Of a stretch of DNA of 64,000 nt, positions 40,597 through 51,572 are shown in pieces (position 1 is the first letter of the stretch; each line of letters begins with the position of its first letter). The position numbers were made by a program, and so were the translations under genes. Below the pieces are notes generated by a model that made no database searches, had not been told where the DNA came from, and saw only the letters and a list, made by a program, of their open reading frames with translations. The stretch is from assembly GCA_021768085.1 (NCBI GenBank), contig JAETOJ010000004.1:62001-126000 (forward strand), written 5' to 3'. Source of the DNA: Bacillota bacterium. GTDB lineage: Bacteria > Bacillota > Clostridia > Oscillospirales > Oscillospiraceae.

Positions 40597-42702
40597 ATGG
40601 CGAGAAAAGTTTCTCTGGAAAATACCAGAAATATCGGCATCATGGCCCACATCGACGCCGGTAAAACCACCACGACCGAGCGTATTTTGTACTACACCGG
40701 CGTGAACTACAAGATCGGCGAGACCCATGACGGCACCGCCACCATGGACTGGATGGCCCAGGAGCAGGAGCGGGGCATCACCATCACCTCCGCCGCCACC
40801 ACCTGCTATTGGAAGGGCACCAAGGATCAGTTCCCCCAGACCCGGATCAACATCATCGACACCCCGGGTCACGTGGACTTCACCGTGGAGGTGGAGCGCT
40901 CCCTGCGGGTGCTGGACGGCTCTGTCACCGTCATGTGCGCCAAGGGTGGCGTGGAGCCCCAGTCTGAGACGGTGTGGCGTCAGGCGGATCACTACAAGGT
41001 GCCCCGCATGATCTACGTCAACAAGATGGACATCATGGGTGCCGACTTCTACAACGTGCTGCACATGATCCACGACCGGCTCAAGGCCAACGCCGTGCCC
41101 ATCCAGCTCCCCATCGGCAAGGAGGAGACCTTCAAGGGGATCATCGACCTGGTGGAGATGGACGCCGACGTCTACTATGACGAGATGGGCAAGGATATGC
41201 GGGTGGAGCCCATCCCGGAGGACATGATGGAGCTGGCTCAGGAGTACCGCACCAAGCTGGTGGACGCCTGCGCTGACATCGACGAGGAGATCATGGAGCT
41301 GGCCCTGGACGAGAAGCCCATTCCCCAAGAGCTGCTGCGCCGCGCGCTGCGCAAGGGCACTATCGACAACCTGATCGTGCCCGTCACCTGCGGCACCTCT
41401 TACCGCAACAAGGGCGTGCAGAAGCTGCTGGACGCGATTGTGGACTTTATGCCCTCCCCCGTGGACATCCCGCCCATCAAGGGCGTGAACCCGGACACCG
41501 AGGAGGAGGAGGACCGCCCGTCCTCCGATGACGAGCCCTTCTCCGCCCTGGCCTTCAAGATCGCCACCGACCCGTTTGTGGGCCGGCTGTCCTTCATCCG
41601 GGTCTATTCCGGCACGCTGAACACCGGCACCCAGGTGCTCAACTCCACCAAGAAGCAGAAGGAGCGCATCGGCCGCATTCTTCAAATGCACGCCAACCAC
41701 CGGGAGGATATCGAGACCGTGTACGCCGGCGACATCGCCGCCGTCATCGGCCTGAAGAATTCCACCACCGGCGACACGCTGTGCGATGAGAAGCACCCGG
41801 TGATCCTGGAGTCCATGGAGTTCCCTGAGCCCGTCATCCGGGTGGCCATTGAGCCCAAGACCAAGGCCGGCCAGGAGAAGATGGGCATTGCCCTGATGAA
41901 GCTGGCCGAGGAGGATCCCACCTTCAAGACCTACACCGACGAGGAGACCGGCCAGACCATCATCGCCGGCATGGGCGAGCTCCACCTGGAGATCATCGTG
42001 GATCGCCTGCTCCGCGAGTACAAGGTGGAGGCCAACGTGGGCGCCCCCCAGGTGGCCTACAAGGAGACCATCAAGTCCGCCGTCAAGCAGGACACCAAGT
42101 ACGCCCGCCAGTCCGGCGGCAAGGGCCAGTACGGCCACGTCGTCCTGGAGGTGGAGCCCAACGAGCCCGGCAAGGGCTATGAGTTCCTCAATGAGATCAC
42201 CGGCGGCGTGATTCCCAAGGAGTTCATCCCCGCCGTGGACGCGGGCATCCAGGGGGCCATGCAGGCCGGCGTGCTGGCCGGCTATCCGGTGGTGGACGTG
42301 AAGGTTCATCTGGTGTTCGGCTCCTACCATGAGGTGGACTCCTCTGAGATGGCGTTTAAGATCGCCGGCTCCATGGCCTTCAAGGAGGCCTGCCGCAAGG
42401 CCGGGGCCTGCCTGCTGGAGCCCATCATGAAGGTGTCCGTCATCACCCCCGAGGACTACCTGGGCAATGTCATCGGCGACCTCACCAGCCGCCGGGGCCA
42501 GGTTCTGGGCCAGGAAGCCCGGCCCGGCGCCCAGCAGATCGACGCGCTTGTCCCCCTGTCCGAGATGTTCGGCTACGCTACCGACCTGCGCTCCCGCACC
42601 CAGGGCCGCGGCCAGTACACCATGGAGCCCCACAGCTACGTGGAGATCCCCAAGAGCATCGCGGAAAAGATCATCGCTCAGCGCGGGCGGAAAGAGGACT
42701 AA
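40597..42702 (+). CDS. fusA: Elongation factor G
   Basis: EF-G drives translocation. The 701-residue protein has the G motifs [33 protein letters not shown] and NKMD. Domains II-V are complete, with the C-terminal [16 protein letters not shown]. It lies 21 bases after rpsG. Confidence 0.99.
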   Translation: MARKVSLENTRNIGIMAHIDAGKTTTTERILYYTGVNYKIGETHDGTATMDWMAQEQERGITITSAATTCYWKGTKDQFPQTRINIIDTPGHVDFTVEVERSLRVLDGSVTVMCAKGGVEPQSETVWRQADHYKVPRMIYVNKMDIMGADFYNVLHMIHDRLKANAVPIQLPIGKEETFKGIIDLVEMDADVYYDEMGKDMRVEPIPEDMMELAQEYRTKLVDACADIDEEIMELALDEKPIPQELLRRALRKGTIDNLIVPVTCGTSYRNKGVQKLLDAIVDFMPSPVDIPPIKGVNPDTEEEEDRPSSDDEPFSALAFKIATDPFVGRLSFIRVYSGTLNTGTQVLNSTKKQKERIGRILQMHANHREDIETVYAGDIAAVIGLKNSTTGDTLCDEKHPVILESMEFPEPVIRVAIEPKTKAGQEKMGIALMKLAEEDPTFKTYTDEETGQTIIAGMGELHLEIIVDRLLREYKVEANVGAPQVAYKETIKSAVKQDTKYARQSGGKGQYGHVVLEVEPNEPGKGYEFLNEITGGVIPKEFIPAVDAGIQGAMQAGVLAGYPVVDVKVHLVFGSYHEVDSSEMAFKIAGSMAFKEACRKAGACLLEPIMKVSVITPEDYLGNVIGDLTSRRGQVLGQEARPGAQQIDALVPLSEMFGYATDLRSRTQGRGQYTMEPHSYVEIPKSIAEKIIAQRGRKED

Positions 42703-42710
42703 AATAGTAG

Positions 42711-42739
42711 TTGCAATTTCCGCCGCTATGGGATAGAAT
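42711..42739 (+). promoter_or_regulatory. Internal promoter for tuf
   Basis: TTGCAA at 42711-42716, 17 bases, TAGAAT at 42734-42739 in the fusA-tuf gap. An ATGGGAT / ATCCCAT hairpin (42728-42747) overlaps the -10 box. The gene is also reached from the str promoter. Confidence 0.55.
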
Positions 42740-42803
42740 AATCCCATCATAGTTTTTTCTTTCACAAATTTAAACTTTAACCAGATTAAGGAGGAAACCC
42801 AAA

Positions 42804-44006
<1,203 letters not shown>

Positions 44007-44026
44007 TCTGACGCACAACGCAAACC

Positions 44027-44056
44027 AATCCCCCGCCCATCTGGGCGGGGGATTTT
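44027..44056 (+). terminator. Terminator after tuf
   Basis: An ATCCCCCGCCCA / TGGGCGGGGGAT stem followed by TTTTTT. Confidence 0.95.
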
Positions 44057-44099
44057 TTGTCCCTTTGTCACTTCCTCCGAAACTGTCAGCCCGCCCCCC

Positions 44100-44128
44100 T
44101 TGACAGCCGCCCCAGTTTCTGGTATGAT
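44100..44128 (+). promoter_or_regulatory. Promoter of the riboswitch-controlled ATPase
   Basis: TTGACA at 44100-44105, 17 bases, TATGAT at 44123-44128. Transcription would start near 44136, two bases ahead of the aptamer. Confidence 0.85.
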
Positions 44129-44137
44129 CCTTTTTGC

Positions 44138-44229
44138 GATAAGGGAGTAATCAGCGGGGCTTCCCCGTTACCTGCGCCAACAGCATGGCGGCATTCCGTC
44201 TGGCCTGGTATGAAATGATGAGACTTATC
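44138..44229 (+). ncRNA. yybP-ykoY manganese riboswitch aptamer
   Basis: The region matches the yybP-ykoY class: a P1 stem GATAAG / CTTATC encloses the conserved GGGAGTA and the distal GATGAGAC segment, with a central multi-helix region between. The class senses Mn2+ and turns on exporters. The gene downstream, a P2-type cation ATPase, is a classic target. Motif identity is strong; the folding model was made by eye. Confidence 0.88.
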
Positions 44230-44260
44230 CGCAGTTTAGGGCTGCGGGTAGGTCTTTTTT
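44222..44260 (+). terminator. Riboswitch expression-platform terminator
   Basis: A stem with 5' arm ATCCGCAG and 3' arm CTGCGGGT, flanked by GAC / GTC, then TTTTTT. Its 5' side includes the CTTATC that closes P1 of the aptamer, so ligand-stabilised P1 would prevent termination. Confidence 0.88.
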
Positions 44261-44338
44261 CTTTATCGCTTGTCCCTTCCCGATCATTCGACCCGGTTCT
44301 TTGGTATCATTAGATGGATCAAAAGGAGTGTTGCCCAC

Positions 44339-46957
44339 ATGAGCCAATGGTACGCCAAGTCCGACCGGCAGGTGCTGTCGGAGCTCAACACCAACCGCCA
44401 GTCCGGCCTATCTCCCCGGCAGGCCCAGGAGCGGCTGGAGCAGTACGGCCCCAACAAGCTGTCCGGGGCCAAAAAGGAACCCCTCTGGCTCCGCTTCCTC
44501 AACCAGCTCCGGGATCCCATGATTCTGGTGCTGCTGGCGGCGGCGGTGCTGTCCCTTATCTCCTCCGGCGGGGAGGACTGGGTGGAGGCGGTGATCATTC
44601 TGGTCATCGTGCTGGTAAACGCCGTCATCTCCATCTCCCAGGAGAACAGCGCGGAAAAGGCGCTGGAGGCCCTGCAAAAAATGTCCGCCCCCTTGGCCAA
44701 GGTCATCCGGGGCGGGGAGCAGATCCGGCTGGAAACGGACGCCCTGGTGCCCGGGGATATCATCGTGCTGGAGGCGGGGGATCTGGTGCCCGCCGACGCC
44801 CGGATTCTGGAGTGCGCCAACCTGAAGGCGGACGAGTCCGCCATGACCGGCGAGTCCGTGCCTGTGAACAAGCAGGCGGCGGACGCCCTGCCCGAGGGCA
44901 CCGTGCTGGGGGATCGGGTGAACATGGTGATCTCGTCCACGGTGATCACCAACGGCCGGGCCGTCTGCGTGGTGACGGACACCGGCATGAACACCGAGGT
45001 GGGCCGCATCGCCGGAATGCTGCTGGGGGAAAAGGACGGGGACACCCCCCTCCAGCGGAAGATGGCGGAGATCTCCAAGACCCTGTCCTTTGTGTGTTTA
45101 GCGGTGTGCGCCGTCATGTTCGGGGTGGGCCTGCTCTACCACCGGCCCATCCTGGAGATGCTGATGGCCGCCGTCTCCCTGGCGGTGGCCGCCATCCCGG
45201 AGGGCCTGCCCGCCATCGTCACCATCGTGCTGGCGTTAGGCGTGCAGCGGATGGTGAAACACAACGCCATTGTGAAGAAGCTGCCCGCCGTGGAGACTCT
45301 GGGCTGCGCCGGGGTGATCTGCTCGGACAAGACGGGCACCCTGACCCAGAACCGCATGACCGTCCAGCGGGTGTGGACGCCTGGGGACAGATACCGCCGG
45401 GACGCGCTGACCATCGGGGCGCTGTGCAATGACACGGTGCTCTCCCCCGACGGCAAGACCGCCGGCGACCCCACCGAGACCGCCTTTGTGGACGCGGCCC
45501 TGGCGGAGGGGCTGGACAAAAACGCCCTGGAGCGGGAACTGCCCCGGGTGGCGGAGCTGCCCTTTGACTCTGACCGGAAGCTGATGAGCACGGTGCACCC
45601 TCTGAACGGGAAGTACCGGGTGATGGTGAAAGGGGCCCCCGACGTGCTGCTGTCCCGGTGCACCCGGGCGCTGTCCGGCGGGGAGGTATCCCTGAACGCA
45701 GCCCTGGCCCGAGACGCCGCCGCCGCCAACGCCGACATGGCTGAGCACGCCCTGCGGGTGCTGGCCTGCGCCTACAAGGACCTGGACGCGCTGCCCGGGG
45801 ATCTGACCTCGGAGACGCTGGAGACGGAGCTGACCTTCGTGGGGCTGGTGGGCATGATCGACCCGCCCCGGATGGAGGTCAAGGACGCAGTGGCCCAGTG
45901 CTACGGGGCGGGCATCCGCCCGGTGATGATCACCGGGGATCACAAGCTCACCGCCGTGGCCATCGCCAAGGAGCTGGACATCTTCCGGGACGGCGACCTG
46001 GCCATCACCGGGGAGGATCTGGACTTCATGCCCCAGGAGCTGCTGGAGCAAGACGTGGACAAATTCTCCGTCTATGCCCGGGTGTCCCCGGAGCACAAGA
46101 TGCGGATTGTAAAGGCGTGGCAGAAGAAGGGCATGGTGGTGGCCATGACCGGGGACGGGGTGAACGACGCCCCCGCCCTGAAGGCCGCCGACATCGGCTG
46201 CGCCATGGGTATCACCGGCACCGACGTGGCCAAGGGCGCGGCGGACATGATCCTCACCGACGACAACTTCGCCACCATCGTCAGCGCCGTGGAGCAGGGC
46301 CGGGGGATCTACTCCAACATCAAAAAGGCCATCCACTACCTGTTGTCCTGCAACATCGGGGAGATCATCACCCTGTTCCTGGCCACCCTGTTCAACTTCC
46401 ACCAGCAGCCCCTGGTGGCGGTGCAGCTGCTGTGGCTCAACCTGGTGACCGACTCCCTGCCCGCCCTGGCCCTGGGCATGGAGCCGGTGGAGCCCACCGT
46501 CATGGAGGAAAAGCCCCGGCCGGCCTCCCAGCCCCTGTTTGACAAAGCGTTCTCCTTCCGGCTGGCCTGGCAGGGGGTGATGGTGGGCCTGCTCACCCTG
46601 GCGGCCTACTGGCTGGGGGAGTACGTGCTCAGCGACCCCAATCTGGCGGACGCCACCGCCAACACCATGGCCTTTGCCACGCTGACCTTCTGTCAGTTGT
46701 TCCATGCCTTCGACGTGCGCAGCGAGACCCAGTCCATCGCCCACCTGGGCCTGCTGTCCAACCCGGCCATGAACAAGGCGTTCCTGGTGGGCATGGGCTT
46801 ACAGCTCCTGGTGCTGCTGGTGCCCCCCCTTCAGGCCATCTTCCGGGTATGCGCCCTCACCGGGGTGGAGTGGCTGGTGGTGCTGGGCCTGTCCCTGACG
46901 CCGCTGGTGATCTGTGAGATCGAGAAGGCCGTCCGGCGGGCCAGCGCCCGTAAATAG
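44339..46957 (+). CDS. P-type cation-transporting ATPase (P2A, probably Ca2+/Mn2+)
   Basis: An 872-residue integral membrane ATPase. An N-terminal cation-ATPase domain (GLSPRQAQERLEQYGPNKL), the actuator with DESAMTGESVPV, the fourth membrane helix with AAIPEGLPAIVT, the phosphorylation site CSDKTGTLTQNRMT, MITGDHKLTAVAIA and AMTGDGVNDAPALKAADIG are all seen. The membrane NLVTDSLPALALGMEP fits the SERCA-like group. Riboswitch control by manganese indicates an export role. The ATG at 44339 follows AAAGGAGTG. Confidence 0.95.
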   Translation: MSQWYAKSDRQVLSELNTNRQSGLSPRQAQERLEQYGPNKLSGAKKEPLWLRFLNQLRDPMILVLLAAAVLSLISSGGEDWVEAVIILVIVLVNAVISISQENSAEKALEALQKMSAPLAKVIRGGEQIRLETDALVPGDIIVLEAGDLVPADARILECANLKADESAMTGESVPVNKQAADALPEGTVLGDRVNMVISSTVITNGRAVCVVTDTGMNTEVGRIAGMLLGEKDGDTPLQRKMAEISKTLSFVCLAVCAVMFGVGLLYHRPILEMLMAAVSLAVAAIPEGLPAIVTIVLALGVQRMVKHNAIVKKLPAVETLGCAGVICSDKTGTLTQNRMTVQRVWTPGDRYRRDALTIGALCNDTVLSPDGKTAGDPTETAFVDAALAEGLDKNALERELPRVAELPFDSDRKLMSTVHPLNGKYRVMVKGAPDVLLSRCTRALSGGEVSLNAALARDAAAANADMAEHALRVLACAYKDLDALPGDLTSETLETELTFVGLVGMIDPPRMEVKDAVAQCYGAGIRPVMITGDHKLTAVAIAKELDIFRDGDLAITGEDLDFMPQELLEQDVDKFSVYARVSPEHKMRIVKAWQKKGMVVAMTGDGVNDAPALKAADIGCAMGITGTDVAKGAADMILTDDNFATIVSAVEQGRGIYSNIKKAIHYLLSCNIGEIITLFLATLFNFHQQPLVAVQLLWLNLVTDSLPALALGMEPVEPTVMEEKPRPASQPLFDKAFSFRLAWQGVMVGLLTLAAYWLGEYVLSDPNLADATANTMAFATLTFCQLFHAFDVRSETQSIAHLGLLSNPAMNKAFLVGMGLQLLVLLVPPLQAIFRVCALTGVEWLVVLGLSLTPLVICEIEKAVRRASARK

Positions 46958-47035
46958 AGCCCTGCCGGTTCCAACGGGCGGCGGGCCGGGGCCCGTCCCG
47001 CCCTGCGGCCGCCACATATCGAACGCTGCGTCAAA

Positions 47036-47078
47036 AAGCGGCGGGAGGAAAAATCCTCCCGCCGCTCTGCTGTTTTTG
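47036..47078. terminator. Terminator between the ATPase and the SLH protein gene
   Basis: An AGCGGCGGGAGGA / TCCTCCCGCCGCT stem with an AAAAT loop, between convergent genes; a TTTTT run follows on the plus strand. Confidence 0.85.
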
Positions 47079-47088
47079 TGCCTCCCGC

Positions 47089-49290
47089 TTACTTTACGCG
47101 AACCTCCTCCACAAAGGCACGGTGGAGGAAGGTGACAATGGTGCCCCGGTTGCAAACCGTGTCTGGGCTGAATTTGCCGCCGCCGGTGCCGTTGGTGACG
47201 CCCAGATCCACCGCCCAGGACACCGCTTCGGCGTAGTACATACTGGCGGGAATGTCGGAGAAGCTGGCGCTGCCGCCGCCGGGCCGACCAAAGGCCCCCC
47301 AGATGTAATCCATGGCCTGGGCCCGGGTGCAGGGCCCGTCGGGGCCGCCGTTGGCGCTCAGGTTGGTGAGCATCCCTTTGGCGTAGGCCCAACCCAGGGC
47401 GTCATAGGCAAAATTCCCGGGCTGGACACCCACCCAGGCGGGAGGCACGTACTGGGAATTCCTGGGTTCTCCCATGGCCCGCCACAGGAAGGTGATGATC
47501 TGGGCGTGGGTGCAGTTCTGGGTAGGGGAGAACTTGGTGTCGGAGGTACCGGTGGTGATATTGCCGGATACCGCCCAGTTCACCGCCTTGTTGTAGAACG
47601 CCCCGGCGTCCACGTCGCTAAACGTGCCGGCATAGCCGGACAGGGCGGCACGGAGTCTGCCCTGATCAAAGGTCTTGTAGGAGGCGTAGTAGACGGGCCG
47701 GCAGTTTTTGTCCAGCACCACCAAGGCGGGCATGGTGGCGGTGGCGCCTTGGGCGTAAACTCCGTCGCTACTGTCGCTGACATCCCAGAAAGCCAAGTCA
47801 TAGGGGTTTGGATCCGCGCTGGTGGCGGCCACATGGACATAGGAAGGATTGGCCTCCACATACTCCCGCACCTGACGGATCCCTGCCGCATCATTTAGCC
47901 TGACCTCCATCAGGTAGATTCTGCCGCCGCGCACGCCCAGATCCGCCATCTCCGTCTGGACGGTCTTGAGGGTGGACAGGGTAGTGGTGCTCTCCACGCT
48001 ACCCAGCACCAGCACTGACACGTCCGCCCCAATGGAGCCCAGGGTGTACTCCCGGTCGTCAAGGCTGCGGCCGCTGGGGGCGATCTCGTGAACCGTGAGG
48101 CCGGCAAAATCGGTTTCCAGTCCGGAGGCCGGATCGGGGGTGGGCTCCGGCGTCGGGGTAGGTGTCGGGGTGGGCCCGGACAGGTCGGCCGGCTTCAGCC
48201 CGGTGGAAGTTAGGGTGAGGATACTGCTGTCATAGACGGATCTGGTGTCGCTATCATAGGTGTAGGTGCCGGTGGTGGCGTTATAGTACCACCCGTTGGG
48301 CAGATCGTACCGCGGAGCGTAGATGGTGAAGCCGCTCCCCGTGGCGTTGGGTGATCCGGCCAGGAACCAGTCCCCCGACTGGCCCCGTTCACTGTCACAG
48401 GCCGTCAGATCCGCCATGTAGCTCCGGCCGTTGACGCGGACGGTGTTCCACATATGATCGCCGGTGGTGCGGCCGGTGGCCTGATAGCACTCAATATCAT
48501 TAGAGAAGGACGACAGGTCGCACAGGTACTGAAATGCCTTGGAATAACCCTCACAGACAACGTTGGTTTGGGGGTTGTTGTCGAACACATTGATCAGCTG
48601 CCAAGGTGCACCGTAATAACCGTTCGCATCGCTGTACTTGACGGCGTCATGATCGTACTCCACCTGGCCGCAGATGTAGTCCTTGTAGGCCACCAGCTTC
48701 TCATAGTCGGATTTCCCGCTGTTCTGCTGCACCAGGTTCCGGGCATTGCCCATGGCGGCGGCCGCCGCCTTCGTTTTGTTGGTGTCGGGCTTGTAAATGT
48801 AATAGCGGTTCTCCCCGGGGACACTCTGGGCATAGTCCTGAGCAGTGTGGCATTCAAAGATCATCGAGCTCACCCTGTTGCTGCTGTTGTAGTGAAAACT
48901 ACTTACCCAGCCCTCTGTCTTGTCAAACCAGTACTGCTCGTAGGGGCACTCCAGCAGCAAGGCCAGCTGAATGTTGTAGTCGTTGACCGAGAGCTGGCCC
49001 GGCCCTGTGCGATAAATGCCCAAGCTGGTGACGTCGAAGGTGAATACCGAGCTGTCTAACTGCCCATCGGCCACCTGGCGAAATTTTTCTTTCAGTAAAT
49101 TGTAAAGGCCCCGCTCTGCGGCGCTCAGTTTCCCGCTGGCGTGGGTTGTGCTGTCCTTCCGGTCTATGCAGACTATGCCGCAGGACTCGGTGAAGGTTTC
49201 TTCTTCGGGCTCCCAGGCGGCGAAGGCCTGTCCGCTCAGTCCAAGGCACAGGGTGAACGCCAGGAAAAATGCCAGAATCCGTTTTTTCAT
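47089..49290 (-). CDS. Surface protein: transglutaminase-like, thioredoxin-like and SLH domains
   Basis: The 733-residue protein starts with a signal peptide (KKRILAFFLAFTLCLGLSGQAFA). Residues about 200-330 form a transglutaminase-like domain with Cys in NVVCEGYSKAFQYL, His in GDHMWNTVRVNG and Asp in MADLTACD. A TPTPTPTPEPTPDP linker (about 375-390) follows, then a thioredoxin-like region (about 400-555; ALVVLDKNCRPVYY) lacking a CxxC. Three SLH repeats end the protein and would hold it to the cell wall. The ATG at 49290 follows GAGGAGAAGAGC. The substrate is unknown. Confidence 0.9.
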   Translation of the reverse strand: MKKRILAFFLAFTLCLGLSGQAFAAWEPEEETFTESCGIVCIDRKDSTTHASGKLSAAERGLYNLLKEKFRQVADGQLDSSVFTFDVTSLGIYRTGPGQLSVNDYNIQLALLLECPYEQYWFDKTEGWVSSFHYNSSNRVSSMIFECHTAQDYAQSVPGENRYYIYKPDTNKTKAAAAAMGNARNLVQQNSGKSDYEKLVAYKDYICGQVEYDHDAVKYSDANGYYGAPWQLINVFDNNPQTNVVCEGYSKAFQYLCDLSSFSNDIECYQATGRTTGDHMWNTVRVNGRSYMADLTACDSERGQSGDWFLAGSPNATGSGFTIYAPRYDLPNGWYYNATTGTYTYDSDTRSVYDSSILTLTSTGLKPADLSGPTPTPTPTPEPTPDPASGLETDFAGLTVHEIAPSGRSLDDREYTLGSIGADVSVLVLGSVESTTTLSTLKTVQTEMADLGVRGGRIYLMEVRLNDAAGIRQVREYVEANPSYVHVAATSADPNPYDLAFWDVSDSSDGVYAQGATATMPALVVLDKNCRPVYYASYKTFDQGRLRAALSGYAGTFSDVDAGAFYNKAVNWAVSGNITTGTSDTKFSPTQNCTHAQIITFLWRAMGEPRNSQYVPPAWVGVQPGNFAYDALGWAYAKGMLTNLSANGGPDGPCTRAQAMDYIWGAFGRPGGGSASFSDIPASMYYAEAVSWAVDLGVTNGTGGGKFSPDTVCNRGTIVTFLHRAFVEEVRVK

Positions 49291-49378
49291 GCTCTTCTCC
49301 TCTTTTCCCATACAGTCAGGGCCTCGGCCCCCATCCCCGCGTCCGATGACGCGGCGGTAGCTGGCGCCCGCTGCCATT

Positions 49379-49407
49379 ATTATACGTGATCGGATCGGTG
49401 GATACAA
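49379..49407 (-). promoter_or_regulatory. Promoter of the SLH protein gene
   Basis: TTGTAT (49407-49402), 17 bases, TATAAT (49384-49379) on the minus strand. Confidence 0.7.
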
Positions 49408-49467
49408 GAAGTTTTTTACCCAACCCCCTCTGGATGGTTTTTTTTCACAAAAGCACCCGTTTTCCTG

Positions 49468-49496
49468 TTGATTTTTTGGGCGGATGAGTATATACT
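49468..49496 (+). promoter_or_regulatory. Promoter of the thiolase/CoA-transferase operon
   Basis: TTGATT at 49468-49473, 17 bases, TATACT at 49491-49496, about 55 bases ahead of the thl start. Confidence 0.75.
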
Positions 49497-49550
49497 TTTG
49501 TATGGTTCTTTCCATCCCTAATTTACATTTCTGTTTGGAGGTCAACGTTC

Positions 49551-50810
49551 ATGAAAGATTTATACGTCGTAAGCTGCTGCCGCACGGCGGTGGGCTCCTT
49601 CCAGGGCTCCCTGGCCAACACCCCCGCGTCCGACCTGGGCGCCGTGGTGGTGAAGGCCGCTTTGGAGCGCGCGGGGCTCAAACCCGAGCAGGTGGACGAG
49701 CTGATGTTCGGCTGCATCCTCACCGCCGGCCAGGGCCAGAATCCCGCCCGTCAGGTGGGCGTGAAGGCCGGCCTGCCCTTCTCCGTGCCCGCCTACACCG
49801 TGGGCATGGTGTGCGGCTCCGGCATGAAGTCTGTCATCGAGGGCGCCCGGGCCATCCTGGCCGGGGACGCGGACGTCATCGTCTGCGGCGGCACCGAGAA
49901 CATGACCATGGCCCCCTATTCCGTTCCCGCCGCCCGCATGGGCGCCCGCATGGGCAACACCAAGATGGTGGACACCATGGTGAACGACGGTCTGTGGGAC
50001 GCCTATAACAACTACCACATGGGCACCACCGCCGAGAACATCTGCGACATCTGGGGCATCACCCGGGAGGAGCTGGACGAGTTCGCCGCTTCTTCTCAGC
50101 AGAAGACCGAGGCCGCCCAGGCCGCGGGCAAGTTCGTGGACGAGATCGTCCCCGTGATGGTGAAGAAGAAGAAGGAAATGGTGGAGTTCAAGGTGGACGA
50201 GTACCCCAAGGCGGGCGTCACCAAGGAGTCCGTGTCCAAGCTGCGGGGCGCCTTCCCCGTGGGCCCCGACGGCGTGGAGGACGAGGTCGTCCACACCTTC
50301 GAGCTCACTGGCGTCCATGAGGCCGACGCCCACAAGCACGTCCAGCGGGTCACCGCCGCCAACGCCTCCGGCATCAACGACGGCGCGGCCGCCATCGTGC
50401 TGTGCTCCGGCGAGGCGGTGGAGAAGTACGGCCTGAAGCCCATGGCCAAGTTGGTGAGCTGGGGCCAGGGCGGCGTGGATCCCAAGATCATGGGCGTGGG
50501 CCCGGTGCCCGCCTCCCGTGAGGCTATGAAGAAGGCCGGCCTGACCATCGACGACATCGATCTGGTGGAGGCCAACGAGGCCTTCGCCGCCCAGTCCATC
50601 GCCGTGGCCCGGGAGCTGCACTTCGATATGTCCAAGGTCAACGTGAACGGCGGCGCCATCTCCCTGGGCCACCCCGTGGGCGCGTCCGGCGCGCGGATCA
50701 TCGTCACCCTGCTCCACGAGATGCAGAAGCGGCCCGAAGCCAAGCGCGGCCTGGCCACCCTGTGCATCGGCGGCGGCATGGGCGTCGCCACCATCTTCGA
50801 GAAGGTGTAA
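49551..50810 (+). CDS. thl: Acetyl-CoA C-acetyltransferase (thiolase)
   Basis: The enzyme condenses two acetyl-CoA to acetoacetyl-CoA or runs in reverse. The 419-residue protein has the nucleophile Cys88 in VCGSGMKSV, NEAFAAQS, the catalytic His in GHPVGASGAR and the closing CIGGGMGVATIFE. It is about 25 residues longer than the usual 392. The extra sequence lies around residues 237-266 (GPDGVEDEVVHTFELTGVHE), just ahead of VTAANASGINDGAA. It is first in an operon with a two-subunit CoA-transferase. Confidence 0.95.
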   Translation: MKDLYVVSCCRTAVGSFQGSLANTPASDLGAVVVKAALERAGLKPEQVDELMFGCILTAGQGQNPARQVGVKAGLPFSVPAYTVGMVCGSGMKSVIEGARAILAGDADVIVCGGTENMTMAPYSVPAARMGARMGNTKMVDTMVNDGLWDAYNNYHMGTTAENICDIWGITREELDEFAASSQQKTEAAQAAGKFVDEIVPVMVKKKKEMVEFKVDEYPKAGVTKESVSKLRGAFPVGPDGVEDEVVHTFELTGVHEADAHKHVQRVTAANASGINDGAAAIVLCSGEAVEKYGLKPMAKLVSWGQGGVDPKIMGVGPVPASREAMKKAGLTIDDIDLVEANEAFAAQSIAVARELHFDMSKVNVNGGAISLGHPVGASGARIIVTLLHEMQKRPEAKRGLATLCIGGGMGVATIFEKV

Positions 50811-50823
50811 TCCGGTTCCCCTC

Positions 50824-50853
50824 GGCCTGGGCGGGCGCAGGCCCGCCCAGGCC
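50824..50853 (+). terminator. Hairpin between thl and the CoA-transferase genes
   Basis: A 13-bp perfect stem, GGCCTGGGCGGGC / GCCCGCCCAGGCC. It lacks a T run, so it is more likely an mRNA stabiliser or partial attenuator. Confidence 0.6.
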
Positions 50854-50888
50854 GCAATAAAATATATTTTGGGAGGTAAGTTTCAATC

Positions 50889-51572
50889 ATGGCTAAAATT
50901 ACATCTATCACCGAAGCCGCTGCCCTGATCAAGGACGGTATGACCGTTATGGTGGGCGGCTTTTTGGGCTGCGGCGGCCCGGACAAGCTGATGCACGCTC
51001 TGGCTCTGTCCGGCGTGAAGGATCTGACCGTCATCTGCAACGACGGCGGACTGCCCGGCGGCCGTCTGCTGGGCGTGCAGGAGCTGATCCACAACGGCCA
51101 GGTCAAGCACCTCATCGCCACCCACATCGGCATGAACAAGGAAGTGGGCCAGATGATGAACGAGGGCACCATGAAGGTCACCCTGGTGCCCCAGGGCTCC
51201 CTGGCGGAGAAGATCCGCGCCGGCGGCTACGGCCTGGGCGGCGTGCTCACCCCCACCGGCCTGGGCACCCCCGTGGGCGTGGGCGCTGAGGACGCCTCCG
51301 GCACCGGCACCAAGGAAGCCATCACCATCGACGGCAAGGAGTACCTGCTGGAGCGGCCCATCCGCGCCGATGTGGCCTGCATCTACGGCTCTGTGGCCGA
51401 CAAGTACGGCAACGTGAAGATCCACGGCACCGCCCGCAACTTCAACACCGTGATGGCCGCCGCCGCCGACACCGTCATCTGCCAGGCCGACGAGGTGGTC
51501 GAGATGATCGATCCCGACGAGGTTCTGATCCAGGGCGTCCTGGTGGACTATATTGTGGGAGGTAAGAACTAA
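50889..51572 (+). CDS. CoA-transferase subunit alpha (acetate/acetoacetate type)
   Basis: A 227-residue family I CoA-transferase alpha subunit: EAAALIKDGMTVMVGGFLGCGGPDKLM, LTVICNDGG, the VTLVPQGSLAEKIRAGG stretch and RADVACIYGSVADKYGNV. With the beta subunit it moves CoA between acyl groups such as acetoacetyl-CoA and acetate or butyrate. The start follows GGGAGGTAAGTTTCAATC. Its stop overlaps the beta start (TAATG). Confidence 0.92.
   Translation: MAKITSITEAAALIKDGMTVMVGGFLGCGGPDKLMHALALSGVKDLTVICNDGGLPGGRLLGVQELIHNGQVKHLIATHIGMNKEVGQMMNEGTMKVTLVPQGSLAEKIRAGGYGLGGVLTPTGLGTPVGVGAEDASGTGTKEAITIDGKEYLLERPIRADVACIYGSVADKYGNVKIHGTARNFNTVMAAAADTVICQADEVVEMIDPDEVLIQGVLVDYIVGGKN

Noticed and set aside
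46799-47392. 197-residue minus-strand frame between the ATPase and SLH genes
   Set aside because: It crosses a terminator hairpin and overlaps two real genes out of frame.
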